Source: Sphingomonas koreensis
GTDB taxonomy: Bacteria; Pseudomonadota; Alphaproteobacteria; Sphingomonadales; Sphingomonadaceae
Length of the DNA: 64,000 nt
Direction: 5' to 3'
NCBI GenBank assembly: GCA_006438735.1
Contig: RCZF01000004.1
Coordinates: 192,449-256,448 of the forward strand
The position numbers were made by a program, and so were the translations under genes. Positions 41,585-50,307 of the stretch are shown here, piece after piece; within the stretch, counting starts at the first letter, position 1, and each line of letters starts with the position of its first letter. The notes under the pieces were generated by a model. The model was not told the origin of the DNA, ran no database searches, and saw nothing but the letters and a program-made list of their open reading frames with translations.

Positions 41585-41610
41585 AACGCGCGCATCGGTC
41601 GCGCGGTTCC
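41585..41610 (-). promoter_or_regulatory. EcfG-type general stress promoter
   Basis: On the minus strand GGAAC (41610-41606), then 17 bases, then CGTT (41588-41585), an exact match to GGAAC-N16/17-CGTT. The next minus-strand start is at 41493, giving a leader of about 80 bases. Confidence 0.7.
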
Positions 41611-41648
41611 GTTTGCGTCAACGGGGGAGGACGCGCTCTTGAAGCAAG

Positions 41649-41686
41649 AAAAACGCCCGCTCACCTGATCGGCGGCGGGCGTTTCT
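41649..41686 (-). terminator. Rho-independent terminator after petC
   Basis: AAACGCCCGC at 41651-41660 pairs with GCGGGCGTTT at 41675-41684. On the minus strand the hairpin is followed by a T-run and lies 33 bases past the petC stop. Confidence 0.8.
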
Positions 41687-41718
41687 TGTTCGATCGGATC
41701 AGGCGTCGCCGCCTGCCC

Positions 41719-42561
41719 TCAATGCTTCACGTCGCGCCAGATGTTCCGATAGGCGCCAAACGCGAGCAGGCAGAAGATGCCCAGGAAGATCACCACCGCG
41801 AAGCCCGCGGCGTGGCGCGCCTCGAGCTTGGGCTCGGCGGTCCATACCAGGAACGCGGATACGTCCTTGGCCATCTGGTCGATCGTCGGCTTGGTGCCGT
41901 CCTGATACTGGACCTGCCCATCGCTGTTGATCTGTTGCGCCATCGCGATGTTGAGACTGGCGAAATACGGATTGTAGTTGAGCCCCGGCAGCGGCTGCGA
42001 ATCGGGGAAATTCTTGATCAGCGACGGCGGCACCGGGCGGTAGCCGGTCAGGATCGAATAGATGTACGGCGCGCCCCCTTCGCGCGCCTTGGCGATCAGC
42101 GACAGATCGGGCGGCAACGCATTGTTGTTCGCGGCGCGCGCGGCGATGTCGTTGGCGAACGGCGGCGGGATGTGATCCGACGGGATGTTCTTGCGCGTCG
42201 CGGGCTCGCCGGTGTCGGGGTTGATCGTCGGCTGTTCGGCCGCCCATTGGTTGGCGATCGCCTTGATCTCGGCGTCGTTATAGCCGATTCCGGAAAGATC
42301 GCGGAACGCCACCAGCTTCAGCGAGTGGCAGTTCGAGCAGATTTCCTTGAATACCTGGAAGCCGCGCTGGAGCTGGCGCTGATCGAACTTGCCGAACGGG
42401 CCGTCCGAGGCAAGCTTCAGCTCCTTCGGCTCGAGGTGATAAATCTGCGCCGCGGTCGGCTTGGCCGGATCGGAAATCACCCCGCTGATGCTGCCGAACA
42501 AGGCGAACAGCAGCGCGGCGACGAAGCCGAGACCGACGAGCATTGCGATATTGCGAACCAT
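41719..42561 (-). CDS. petC: Cytochrome c1 of the bc1 complex
   Basis: A 280-residue haem protein. An N-terminal hydrophobic segment (LVGLGFVAALLFALFG) is followed by haem-binding CSNCH at residues 75-79 and the axial Met region in NIAMAQQ near residue 198. A C-terminal span (AGFAVVIFLGIFCLLAFGAY) anchors it in the inner membrane with the haem on the periplasmic side. It carries electrons from the Rieske protein to cytochrome c. It is the last gene of petABC, 15 bases after petB, and is followed by a terminator. Its maturation needs the Ccm system (ccmAB at 8698). Confidence 0.96.
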   Translation of the reverse strand: MVRNIAMLVGLGFVAALLFALFGSISGVISDPAKPTAAQIYHLEPKELKLASDGPFGKFDQRQLQRGFQVFKEICSNCHSLKLVAFRDLSGIGYNDAEIKAIANQWAAEQPTINPDTGEPATRKNIPSDHIPPPFANDIAARAANNNALPPDLSLIAKAREGGAPYIYSILTGYRPVPPSLIKNFPDSQPLPGLNYNPYFASLNIAMAQQINSDGQVQYQDGTKPTIDQMAKDVSAFLVWTAEPKLEARHAAGFAVVIFLGIFCLLAFGAYRNIWRDVKH

Positions 42562-42576
42562 TGCCGTTCTTGCCCC

Positions 42577-43884
42577 TTATTCGGCCGGAATCGCGTGACC
42601 GCTCATCGCGGACTCGCTCGGTTTCGTGCCACCCTTTTTCGCCAGCACCGCTTCGGTGATCGAATGCGGCAACGGCCGCGGCCGTTCGCTTCGCGAGATG
42701 ATCGGCAGGATGATCAGGAAATGCGCGAAATAATAAGCCGCGGCGAACTGGCCGACGATGATGTAGGTCGGCGTGGCGCCCGATCCGCCGCACCAGCCGA
42801 GCACCAGGATGTCCACCAGCCAAATCCAGAAGAACATCCGGTAGACCGGCCGGTAATTGGCCGAGCGCACCGGCGAGGCGTCAATCCACGGCAGGAAGAA
42901 CAGCAGCAGGATCGACGAGAACATCGCCAGCACGCCCCACAGCTTCGCCGGAATCCACAGGAAATTGGCGGTGAAGGCGCGCAGAATCGCGTAGAATGGC
43001 CAGAAATACCATTCGGGCACGATCTCCGCCGGGGTCGAAAGCGGGTTGGCCGGGATATAATTGTCGGCATGGCCGAGATAATTCGGCGCGAAGAACACGA
43101 TCACCGCGAACACCAGCAGGAAGACGCCGAGCCCGAAGCCATCCTTGGCGGTGTAATAAGGATGGAACGGCACGGTATCCTGCTCGCCCTTCACGTCGAC
43201 GCCGGTCGGGTTGTTCGAGCCGGGGATGTGCAGCGCCCAAATATGCAGGATGATCACGCCGGCGATCACGAACGGCAGCAAATAGTGTAGCGAGAAGAAG
43301 CGATTGAGCGAGGCGTCGCCCGGCGCATAGCCGCCGAGCAGCCAGATCCGGATATTCTCCCCGACCACCGGGATCGCCGAGAAGAAGCCGGTGATCACCT
43401 GCGCGCCCCAGAAGCTCATCTGCCCCCACGGCAGCACATAACCCATGAACGCGGTGGCCATCATCAGCAGGAAGATGACGACGCCGAGCAGCCACACCAT
43501 CTCGCGCGGCGCCTTGTACGAGCCGTAATAGAGGCCGCGGAAGATATGCGTATAGACGACGATGAAGAACATGCTCGCGCCGGTCGCATGGGCATAGCGC
43601 AGCAGCCAGCCGGCGTTGACGTCGCGCATGATATGCTCGACCGAGTTGAACGCGATATCGCCATTGGCGGCGTAATGCATCGCCAGCACGACGCCGGTGA
43701 TGATCTGGATCGCCAGCGCGGCGCCGGCAAGAACGCCGAAATTCCAGAAATAATTGAGGTTGCGCGGCACCGGATAGCCGGCCCCGACAGCGTCATAAAC
43801 GAGCCGCGGAAACGGCAGCCGCTCGTCGAGCCAGCGCGTTACCGGGTGCTTTGGCGCATAATGCTTTGCCCAGGGAAAGCTCAT
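42577..43884 (-). CDS. petB: Cytochrome b of the bc1 complex
   Basis: A 435-residue membrane protein of eight spans. The two haem-b ligand pairs lie in spans B and D, with [20 protein letters not shown] around the first region and [22 protein letters not shown] (quoted in two parts for length) near the second. The Qo-site signature PEWYFWPFY is present. It oxidises ubiquinol and builds the proton-motive force. It starts one base after the petA stop. The tail [19 protein letters not shown] is typical of alphaproteobacteria. Confidence 0.97.
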   Translation of the reverse strand: MSFPWAKHYAPKHPVTRWLDERLPFPRLVYDAVGAGYPVPRNLNYFWNFGVLAGAALAIQIITGVVLAMHYAANGDIAFNSVEHIMRDVNAGWLLRYAHATGASMFFIVVYTHIFRGLYYGSYKAPREMVWLLGVVIFLLMMATAFMGYVLPWGQMSFWGAQVITGFFSAIPVVGENIRIWLLGGYAPGDASLNRFFSLHYLLPFVIAGVIILHIWALHIPGSNNPTGVDVKGEQDTVPFHPYYTAKDGFGLGVFLLVFAVIVFFAPNYLGHADNYIPANPLSTPAEIVPEWYFWPFYAILRAFTANFLWIPAKLWGVLAMFSSILLLFFLPWIDASPVRSANYRPVYRMFFWIWLVDILVLGWCGGSGATPTYIIVGQFAAAYYFAHFLIILPIISRSERPRPLPHSITEAVLAKKGGTKPSESAMSGHAIPAE

Positions 43885-43885
43885 C

Positions 43886-44473
43886 TCAGGTCCCCACCGT
43901 TACCGTCGTCGGCGATGTGAATTTGTAATCGGGCACCGCCAGGTTGCGCGGCGCCGGGCCCTTGCGGATGCGCGCCGCGGTATCGTATTGCGAGCCGTGG
44001 CAGGGGCAGAAATAACCGCCGAATTCGCCGCGCGGCTCGCCTTCCTTGTTGCCCAGCGGCACGCAGCCGAGGTGCGTGCACACGCCGATCACGATCAGCC
44101 AGTTGGTGTGACCTTCCTTGGTCCGCTCGGCGAGCGTCTGCGGATCGCGCAAATCGCCAAGCGCCACGGCATTGGCCTCGGAAATTTCCTTCGGCGTCAA
44201 GCTGCGGACGAACAGCGGTTGCGAGCGATAGGTGGTCGTTACCGCCTGGCCGGTCGCGATCTTGGACAGATCGACATCGGTGGAGGACAGCGCGAGCACA
44301 TCGGCCGACGGGCTCATCTGGTTGATCAGCGGCAGAACCGCCACGACCACGCCGACGCCGGCGAAAGCGACGGTGGCTGTATTCAGAAAGTCCCGCCGTC
44401 GCGGATCGTGAGCGTCTTCGTGATGATGTCCCGGCGCCTGGCCGGGCGGGATCGCGTCGTCAACGGTTGCCAT
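43886..44473 (-). CDS. petA: Ubiquinol-cytochrome c reductase iron-sulfur (Rieske) subunit
   Basis: A 195-residue Rieske protein. A twin-arginine-type start ([19 protein letters not shown]) serves as membrane anchor. The [2Fe-2S] ligands are in [10 protein letters not shown] and CPCHGSQYD, complete with both His and all four Cys. It takes electrons from ubiquinol and passes them to cytochrome c1. It is the first gene of the petABC operon and lies divergent from the tRNA methylase gene, with 186 bases between. Confidence 0.97.
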   Translation of the reverse strand: MATVDDAIPPGQAPGHHHEDAHDPRRRDFLNTATVAFAGVGVVVAVLPLINQMSPSADVLALSSTDVDLSKIATGQAVTTTYRSQPLFVRSLTPKEISEANAVALGDLRDPQTLAERTKEGHTNWLIVIGVCTHLGCVPLGNKEGEPRGEFGGYFCPCHGSQYDTAARIRKGPAPRNLAVPDYKFTSPTTVTVGT

Positions 44474-44659
44474 TCACTTGCCCTTGCACGTCGAAAGGGG
44501 CGAACGCCCCCCGGACGGACCCGAGATGAACACCCTGCCCGCCGTATAAAGCGCCCGTTCCCGCGAGCGCTGCGACCTGATAGCCTCGCCAAAGCCGATT
44601 TGCCAATGGCTTTTGTCGCGTCTTGTGATTGCGGCCGTCCTCCGCGTAAGTCGGCGGCG

Positions 44660-45109
44660 ATGCGCATCGCCCTCCACCAGCCGGACATCGCCGGCAATGT
44701 CGGCACGATCCTGCGGCTGGCGGCCTGCCTTGGCGTCGGCGTCGATCTGATCGAGCCGATGGGCTTCGCCTGGGGCGACCGCGCGCTCGCCCGCGCCGGC
44801 ATGGACTATGCCGACAAGGCGGCGGTGACGCGCCACGCCGATTGGGCGGCATTCGAACAACGGGCCCGCGGCCGGCTGGTGCTGCTGACGACCAAAGGCG
44901 CGACCCGGCTCGACCAAACTCGTTTCGCGGCGGACGACGTGCTGCTGTTCGGATCGGAAAGCGCCGGCGCGCCGGGTGCGGTGCATTACCGCGCCGATCT
45001 GCGCGTGCGGATTCCGATGCGGACGGGCTATCGGTCCTTGAATGTCGCGGTTTCCGCAGCGATCGTGCTCGGCGAAGCGATGCGCCAAACCGGAGAATGG
45101 CCCGAATGA
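44660..45109 (+). CDS. trmL: SPOUT-family tRNA (cytidine/uridine-2'-O-)-methyltransferase, TrmL-like
   Basis: A 149-residue deep-knot methylase. The start MRIALHQPDIAGNVGTILR is the TrmL signature. The knot motifs are VLLFGSESAGAP (SAM binding) and RIPM...RSLNVAVSAAIVLGEA. TrmL methylates the wobble nucleotide of leucine tRNAs. The length is close to the E. coli protein. The stop overlaps hemF by four bases (ATGA). Confidence 0.92.
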   Translation: MRIALHQPDIAGNVGTILRLAACLGVGVDLIEPMGFAWGDRALARAGMDYADKAAVTRHADWAAFEQRARGRLVLLTTKGATRLDQTRFAADDVLLFGSESAGAPGAVHYRADLRVRIPMRTGYRSLNVAVSAAIVLGEAMRQTGEWPE

Positions 45110-45948
45110 TCGATCTCGACGACCAACAAGCCGCCGCACGCGCGTGGTTCGAGCAGTTGCGCGACCTGATCTGCGCCGACTTCGAGGCGATCGAAGGCGA
45201 GGCCGGCTCCGACGCGCGGTTCGAACGGACCGCCTGGGATCGCACCGATCCGGCCGGCGAACCGGGCGGCGGCGGCGTGCGCGGAGTGATGAAGGGCAAG
45301 GTGTTCGAAAAGGTCGGCGTCAACGTCTCCACCGTCGGCGGCGCCTTCGAAGGCGAGTTCGCCAAGTCGATCCACGGCGCGGGCGATGATCCGCGGTTCT
45401 TCGCCACCGGCATCAGTCTCGTCGCGCATATGGCCAATCCGCATGTGCCGGCGGTGCACATGAACATGCGCTTCCTGGTGACGACCAAGCGCTGGTTCGG
45501 CGGCGGCGCCGATCTCAACCCGCCGCTGCCGATTGCCGAGGATACCGCCGATTTCCACGCCGCGCTGAAAGGCGCCTGCGACGCGCACGATGCGGCCTAT
45601 CACCCGCGCTTCCGGAAATGGGCGGAGGAGTATTTCTATATCCCCCACCGCGGCGTCCACCGCGGCGTCGGCGGCATCTTCTACGATCATCTCGAGGGCG
45701 ATTTCGACGCCAATTTCGCCTTTACCCAGGATGTCGGCCGAGCCTTTCTCGCCAGCTATCCGGCGATCGTGCGGCGGCGGATGGCGACACCCTTCACCGA
45801 TGCGGACATCGCGCGTCGCAATGCCTGGCGCGGGCTCTATGCCGAGTTCAACCTCGTCTATGACCGCGGCACGCTGTTCGGCCTCAAGACCGGCGGCAAC
45901 ATCGACGCGATCCTGATGAGCCTGCCGCCCGTCGCGACATGGGACTAA
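45106..45948 (+). CDS. hemF: Oxygen-dependent coproporphyrinogen III oxidase
   Basis: A 280-residue enzyme that oxidatively decarboxylates coproporphyrinogen III to protoporphyrinogen IX in haem synthesis. Motifs are GVNVSTVGGAF, AVHMNMRFLVT, WFGGGADLNP, EYFYIPHRG and the C-terminal FNLVYDRGTLFGLKTGGN, with PP motif after NIDAILMSLPP. It is coupled to trmL upstream and its last ten bases overlap the GNAT gene. The link to respiration genes nearby (petABC) fits an aerobic lifestyle. Confidence 0.96.
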   Translation: MIDLDDQQAAARAWFEQLRDLICADFEAIEGEAGSDARFERTAWDRTDPAGEPGGGGVRGVMKGKVFEKVGVNVSTVGGAFEGEFAKSIHGAGDDPRFFATGISLVAHMANPHVPAVHMNMRFLVTTKRWFGGGADLNPPLPIAEDTADFHAALKGACDAHDAAYHPRFRKWAEEYFYIPHRGVHRGVGGIFYDHLEGDFDANFAFTQDVGRAFLASYPAIVRRRMATPFTDADIARRNAWRGLYAEFNLVYDRGTLFGLKTGGNIDAILMSLPPVATWD

Positions 45949-46538
45949 GGGCGGTTCCGGCCGACGACGTCGCGACGATCGTCACCACGCTGGAAATGAC
46001 CGCGCGGCCGCTGCCCCGGCCGCTGCCTGAATCGCCGCTGCGGCTGGTTCGCTGGCCGGCGCCCGATCCGATCCGGTATCGCGCGCTGTTCCGGCGCGTC
46101 GGCGAGCCGTGGCTGTGGTTCTCGCGGCTGGTGATCGACGAGGCGGCGCTGGTGGCGATCATCCACGATCCCGCTGTCGAGATATTCGCGGCGCTCGATC
46201 GCGACGGCATCGAGGTCGGCATGATCGAACTCGATTTCCGCCAGCCGCGCGCTTGCGAGATCGCCTATTTCGCCTTGATCCCAGAGCTGGCCGGCAAGCA
46301 GCAAGGCCGCTGGCTGATGGCGCAGGCGCTGGCGCTCGGCTGGCGCGCCGGCGTCACGCGGGTCTGGCTGCACACCTGCACGCTCGATCATCCCGGTGCG
46401 CTGGGCTTTTACCGGCGCCAGGGTTTCACGCCGATCGACCGGACGATCGAAACCTTCGCCGATCCGCGGCTGACGGGCATTCTGCCGCGCGCGGCGGCGC
46501 CTCACATCCCGTTGCTTGAGCCCGACAAGCGCCGATAG
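45939..46538 (+). CDS. GNAT-family N-acetyltransferase
   Basis: A 199-residue acetyltransferase. The acetyl-CoA binding loop is degenerate (ELAGKQQGRWLMAQAL) where Q/R-x-x-G-x-G/A is expected: GKQQGR-W. The beta4-beta5 core is IAYFALIPEL and the C-terminal part HPGALGFYRRQGF is typical. The substrate is unknown. Its last 37 bases overlap, antisense, the end of the membrane-protein gene at 46502. Confidence 0.88.
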   Translation: MGLRAVPADDVATIVTTLEMTARPLPRPLPESPLRLVRWPAPDPIRYRALFRRVGEPWLWFSRLVIDEAALVAIIHDPAVEIFAALDRDGIEVGMIELDFRQPRACEIAYFALIPELAGKQQGRWLMAQALALGWRAGVTRVWLHTCTLDHPGALGFYRRQGFTPIDRTIETFADPRLTGILPRAAAPHIPLLEPDKRR

Positions 46539-47266
46539 AGCGCGATCTCGACCAGCACTACGCCGAGCGCGACGGCGGCGGCCAATCCCGATCCGATCGC
46601 CTCGACGATCGCCACCGCCACCGGGTTGACCATCTGCGCGGCCTGCAGCGAATCGCGCACCAGCCGGAACGGCGCCGGTGCCAGCATCCCGGCGACCAGC
46701 GCGAGCGCGGCGAAGCCCATCATCATCAGCCCGCGCCCCTTGGTCAGCGCGAAACTGCGCGTGATCGCGCCGCCGACGCCGATCGGCGCTTCGGCGACGA
46801 TCGCCGGGCCGACCAGCATCAACCGGCCGAGCACATAGAGACAGGGGATCGCCAGGATCAGCATGCCGAGCTGGACCGGCGCGCTCGGCACGCCGGCGAC
46901 GATCGCTGCGAGCAGATAGCGCGGGAACAGGCCCATCGCGCGGCGCAGCGCGACGCCGATCGTCGGCCGCTCACCCCCCAGATAGACGATCAGCACCGCC
47001 AGCGCGCCGAACGCCATCAGCAGCACGGTGGCGAGCATCCCCGGCGCGTTGCGCGTCATCCACTCGACCAGCGGCGAGCCCGGCGCGAGCAACGCGCCGG
47101 CGTCGGCCGCCGCATCCGCCGGCAACTTGGGCAGCGGCTGCGCAAGCAGATAGAAAGCGAATTGCGGCAGGAACAGGAACAGCCCGGCCAGCGGCAACAA
47201 CATCTGGCGATCGCGCCTGAAGCGCTGCCAGGCATCGGCGAAGACGCCCGCCCAATCGAGTTTCAT
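46502..47266 (-). CDS. Hydrophobic membrane protein, distant relative of glycerophosphodiesterase membrane domains
   Basis: A 254-residue protein with about six hydrophobic spans (LLPLAGLFLFLPQFAFYLL, MLATVLLMAFGALAVLIVYL, LGMLILAIPCLYVLGRLMLV and others). The stretch GRLMLVGPAIVAEAPIGVGGAITRSFALTKGRG recurs in a related form in the gene upstream ([28 protein letters not shown]), so the two are paralogues of one fold. The pattern 'R-x-x-x-x-P-x-x-x-x-E-x-x-G...A-x-x-R-S/A-x-x-L-T' is typical of this membrane family. Function is unknown. It overlaps the upstream gene by four bases. Confidence 0.7.
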   Translation of the reverse strand: MKLDWAGVFADAWQRFRRDRQMLLPLAGLFLFLPQFAFYLLAQPLPKLPADAAADAGALLAPGSPLVEWMTRNAPGMLATVLLMAFGALAVLIVYLGGERPTIGVALRRAMGLFPRYLLAAIVAGVPSAPVQLGMLILAIPCLYVLGRLMLVGPAIVAEAPIGVGGAITRSFALTKGRGLMMMGFAALALVAGMLAPAPFRLVRDSLQAAQMVNPVAVAIVEAIGSGLAAAVALGVVLVEIALYRRLSGSSNGM

Positions 47267-48114
47267 GACGGTTCGGCGAGCCCTTCGACGCGGTCGACGG
47301 CGGCGAGATGCAAATCGCTGACGGCGCGGTAGAGCATCGCCACGAACACCGCGGCGAGCACCTTGAAGCCCGTCGAGATCGCACCGACGACGATCGCCGT
47401 GATCACGCTGGCGATGCCGATGTCGCCGTCATCGGGCGCGATCAGTCGCAACACCGATCCGAACACGGTCTGCGCGGCGAGCACCGCGATCGTCGAGACG
47501 ATGGCGTAGAGCAGGAGCACGCCGATGATCCGCCATGTCAGCTTGCGGGTAAGCGCGACGGCGCGGACGATCGCGCCGATTCCGCGGCGTTCGGCGAGCA
47601 CCACCGGCTCGATCACCAGCAGCCGCGCCGTCGCCCACATCATCACGACGATATAGGCGAGGCCATAGAGCAACAGGAACAACGCGAGCCCGGGCGACAG
47701 GCCCGATGCCGCCGCGGCGTCCGGATCGGTCTGCAACGCGGCGAAATCGATGCCCGATGCGTGCGCGCCGAGCCCCATCGGCGCGGCGAGCACGCCGGCG
47801 ATGATCGCCAGCACCGCGAAGATGCCGATCGTCGGCAGCCAGCGCGCCAGCGCCGCGCGGCACGCTTCGCCCGGCCGGTTGGTCGCACCGAGCGCGAGCA
47901 CGATGATCGCGAGCGTGCCGAGCAGCTCGATCGCCCAGAACGCCGCCAGCAGCTCGATCCGCGTCCCGATCGTAGCCTTTACGATAATCGGCTGGAGCGC
48001 GATCTGCACCGACACCGGCAGGAAGATCAGCAGGATCGCGATCGGCAGGATCGCCGCCATCGCCTGGGCGACGAACGCGGTCGTGCGATCCCACACGGTT
48101 CCCATCTGCACCAT
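47263..48114 (-). CDS. Paralogous membrane protein, upstream partner
   Basis: A 283-residue membrane protein. ATG 48114 is preceded by GGAAAGGGG. It has about six hydrophobic spans and shares with its downstream neighbour the loop [16 protein letters not shown]...[10 protein letters not shown]. Both may arise from duplication. The two genes overlap by four bases (ATGA), so they are probably made in equal amounts and may form a heteromeric complex in the inner membrane. The transported or bound ligand is unknown. Confidence 0.7.
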   Translation of the reverse strand: MVQMGTVWDRTTAFVAQAMAAILPIAILLIFLPVSVQIALQPIIVKATIGTRIELLAAFWAIELLGTLAIIVLALGATNRPGEACRAALARWLPTIGIFAVLAIIAGVLAAPMGLGAHASGIDFAALQTDPDAAAASGLSPGLALFLLLYGLAYIVVMMWATARLLVIEPVVLAERRGIGAIVRAVALTRKLTWRIIGVLLLYAIVSTIAVLAAQTVFGSVLRLIAPDDGDIGIASVITAIVVGAISTGFKVLAAVFVAMLYRAVSDLHLAAVDRVEGLAEPS

Positions 48115-48229
48115 CGTCGCGCCCCTTTCCGCCCCGCGGCGGCCATGTCCATCGGCCGGCGTGTTAAACGATCGCGGCGCGGCTTGCCAGCGCTTGCGCC
48201 ACACGCCGCGCTGGCGCATCGAGGCGGGC

Positions 48230-48883
48230 GTGAATGGCATTCCCGACGAGATCGAGTGGCGCGTGGCCACGGCCCCCGTCCCCTATCCGCAAGCGCTGTC
48301 CGAAATGGAGGCGCGCGCGGCCGACGTCGCGGCCGGCCGCGCGCGCGAGTTGATCTGGCTGCTCGAGCATCCGCCGGTCTATACCGCGGGCACCAGTGCC
48401 GATCCGGCCGAGCTGCTCGATCCCCGCTTCCCGGTTTACGCCACCGGGCGCGGCGGCCGATACACCTATCATGGTCCCGGCCAGCGGATCGGCTATGTCA
48501 TGCTCGATCTCAACAAGCGCGGGCGCGACGTGCGCGGCTATGTCCACGCGCTGGAGGGCTGGGTGATCGCGGCCTTGTCCCGGATCGGGATCGCCGCGCA
48601 CCGCGCACCGGGGCGGATCGGCATCTGGACCGGCGAAGGCGCCGAGGAAGCAAAAATCGGCGCAATCGGCGTGCGTGTGCGCAAATGGGTGACGCTGCAC
48701 GGCTTTTCCGTGAACCTGTCGCCCGATCTCGCCGATTTCGGCGGCATCGTGCCGTGCGGCCTTGCCGATTATGCCGTCACCAGCGCCGAAGCGCTCGGCC
48801 GGCCGACCGATCTTGCAACCTTTGATGCCGCGCTAGCGTTTGAAATCACCATGTTTCTCAATTCGCTTGCCGACTTGCGGTAA
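48230..48883 (+). CDS. lipB: Octanoyl-[acyl carrier protein]:protein transferase
   Basis: A 217-residue enzyme that moves octanoyl from ACP to lipoyl domains, the first step of lipoate synthesis. Motifs are [20 protein letters not shown], the catalytic Lys in [20 protein letters not shown] and the catalytic Cys in [13 protein letters not shown]. Start is a GTG at 48230 with GAGGCGGG upstream; no ATG fits. The length is normal. It is divergent from the membrane-protein pair, with 115 bases between. Confidence 0.95.
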   Translation: MNGIPDEIEWRVATAPVPYPQALSEMEARAADVAAGRARELIWLLEHPPVYTAGTSADPAELLDPRFPVYATGRGGRYTYHGPGQRIGYVMLDLNKRGRDVRGYVHALEGWVIAALSRIGIAAHRAPGRIGIWTGEGAEEAKIGAIGVRVRKWVTLHGFSVNLSPDLADFGGIVPCGLADYAVTSAEALGRPTDLATFDAALAFEITMFLNSLADLR

Positions 48884-48984
48884 AACGAGGCTTGAGGGGC
48901 AGCACATATCCGACTAATGTCCACGTCGGTTTGGGTTATTAAGGGCGGGTCCGCCGACCAAATCCGCTAATTAGGGAGCTTCAA

Positions 48985-49263
48985 ATGCGTGCACTCATTG
49001 CCAAAGTGGTAACCGGCTCGATGATCGCCGGCGCCGCGCTGATGGTTTCGGCCTGTGGTCCGAAAGCCGACACGACGACCGACAACACCATGGTCACCGA
49101 CATGAATTCCACGGATGACATGGGCACCATGGACGACAACATGACCGCGGTTGACGGCACCATGGGCAACGACGCCATGATGGCCAACGACGGCATGATG
49201 TCCAACGACACGATGATGTCGAACGACGCCACGATGTCGAACGACACCGCCAACGCGATGTAA
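48985..49263 (+). CDS. Met/Asp/Asn-repeat lipoprotein of unknown function
   Basis: A 92-residue protein with a signal and lipobox (LMVSAC at about residues 19-24). The mature part is low-complexity and made from short units such as SNDTMMSNDATMSNDT and NDGMM, with about a fifth of all residues methionine. No Cys beyond the lipidated one. The composition (Met with acidic and amide residues) could bind metals such as copper, or act as an oxidant-scavenging sink, but neither is shown. AGGGAGC lies before the ATG, and a strong terminator follows. Confidence 0.7.
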   Translation: MRALIAKVVTGSMIAGAALMVSACGPKADTTTDNTMVTDMNSTDDMGTMDDNMTAVDGTMGNDAMMANDGMMSNDTMMSNDATMSNDTANAM

Positions 49264-49298
49264 ATCGCGTCGCACGCCGCCCGCGGGCGGCGCGTGAT

Positions 49299-49334
49299 CG
49301 AAAGAGCCGTCCGGGCGACCGGGCGGCTCTTTTC
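49299..49334 (+). terminator. Rho-independent terminator
   Basis: AAAGAGCCG at 49301-49309 pairs with CGGCTCTTT at 49324-49332, with an inner CC/GG pair, followed by TTTTC. An 18-base perfect palindrome, CGCCGCCCGCGGGCGGCG, lies just before it at 49275-49292. It ends the Met-rich lipoprotein transcript. Confidence 0.88.
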
Positions 49335-49493
49335 GTTTGTGCGGGCGGGAGAGGCAGGCAGACTCGACTCGTGCCGAAAAACGATTCGGTTCGTCGCAAG
49401 CGGTGGCCAAGCCCGGCGAAAGCGCGCAAAAGAGCTTGGGCGCTGGCGGCAAAGACCTTAACCATGCGCCGATGGGTGGATCCGAAAAGGGTA

Positions 49494-50180
49494 ATGACCG
49501 TGTTGCGTAAGATTTTCCTGCTGACGGCTTCGCTGGGGCTGTTCGCCGCTGCCAGCCCCGCGTCCGCACAATTCTACTTCAAGACCCGCGATCTGACGGC
49601 GACGCCCGTCGTCGGCAGCGAGCCGGGCATGATCCCGCCGATGCCCGGCGCAACCCCCGACGAATTGACCGCCGGCCTGGTGTGGACGATGCGATCGGGG
49701 CTCAACCTCGCGGCGCTGCAATGCCAGTTCGAGCCGACGCTGCTGACGGTTTCCAATTATAATGCGATGCTGCGCGATCACACCAAGGAACTCGCCGCGG
49801 CGATGGCGACGCTAGACGCCTATTTCAAGCGCGTGAACAAGACCACGAAGGCCGGCCAGGCGGCGTTCGATCATTTCAATGAAGTCGTTTCGTCGGACTT
49901 TTCGACCGTGGCTGCGCAGTTCAGCTTCTGCCAGACCGCCGCGTCGGTCGGCCGCGACGTGCTTTATGCACCGCCCGGCGGTCTCGGCCAGATCGCGCAT
50001 GCCCGGATGCGCGAAATGCGCGCCAGCCTGGTGCCGTGGGGCGAGCAGATGTTCGCCGGTTCAGTGGCGGTCTACAACGTCCGCGTCCCCCGGCTCGACA
50101 AGGATTGCTGGAAGAAGGACAGCTGGAACGCCCGCAAGTGCGGCGCCGATCCCTACGGCACGGCAGTCGCCTCGCGCTGA
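49494..50180 (+). CDS. Exported protein of unknown function
   Basis: A 228-residue protein with a signal peptide cleaved near residue 26 (LLTASLGLFAAASPASAQF). The mature protein has cysteines in ALQCQFEPTL, FSFCQTA and near the end DCWKKDSWNARKCGADP; those might form disulfides in the periplasm. The central part (TKELAAAMATLDAYFKRVNK) is helical. I know of no named family. Start at ATG 49494 with AAAAGGG upstream; the frame extends 41 codons farther without better starts. A perfect 35-bp hairpin follows the stop. Confidence 0.7.
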   Translation: MTVLRKIFLLTASLGLFAAASPASAQFYFKTRDLTATPVVGSEPGMIPPMPGATPDELTAGLVWTMRSGLNLAALQCQFEPTLLTVSNYNAMLRDHTKELAAAMATLDAYFKRVNKTTKAGQAAFDHFNEVVSSDFSTVAAQFSFCQTAASVGRDVLYAPPGGLGQIAHARMREMRASLVPWGEQMFAGSVAVYNVRVPRLDKDCWKKDSWNARKCGADPYGTAVASR

Positions 50181-50202
50181 GGGCAGAGTCTGTTTTGATT
50201 AG

Positions 50203-50284
50203 GTCGGCGCCGGCCCGCTCCCCCGCCCGACCACCCAATGATTATCCTATGGGTGGTCGGGCGGGGGAGCGGGCCGGCGCCGAC
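50203..50284. repeat. Perfect 35-bp inverted repeat between convergent genes
   Basis: Arms at 50203-50237 and 50250-50284 are exact reverse complements over all 35 bases, GC-rich, with a 12-base A/T-rich loop (ATGATTATCCTA). It lies 22 bases past the stop of the exported-protein gene and 23 bases before the queE stop. I see no second copy in the window. It would make an extremely stable RNA hairpin and might extrude as a cruciform in DNA. Confidence 0.93.
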
Positions 50285-50307
50285 TTCCACGAAAAGCCGA
50301 ACACCGA

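Noticed and set aside
44490-44515. GGGGCG/CGCCCC palindrome between petA and trmL as a possible operator or terminator
   Set aside because: It lies between divergent genes, has no T-tract, and short GC palindromes are frequent in this DNA.
50181-50307. A small gene within the palindrome region
   Set aside because: All short frames here are produced by the perfect inverted repeat and lack ribosome sites.
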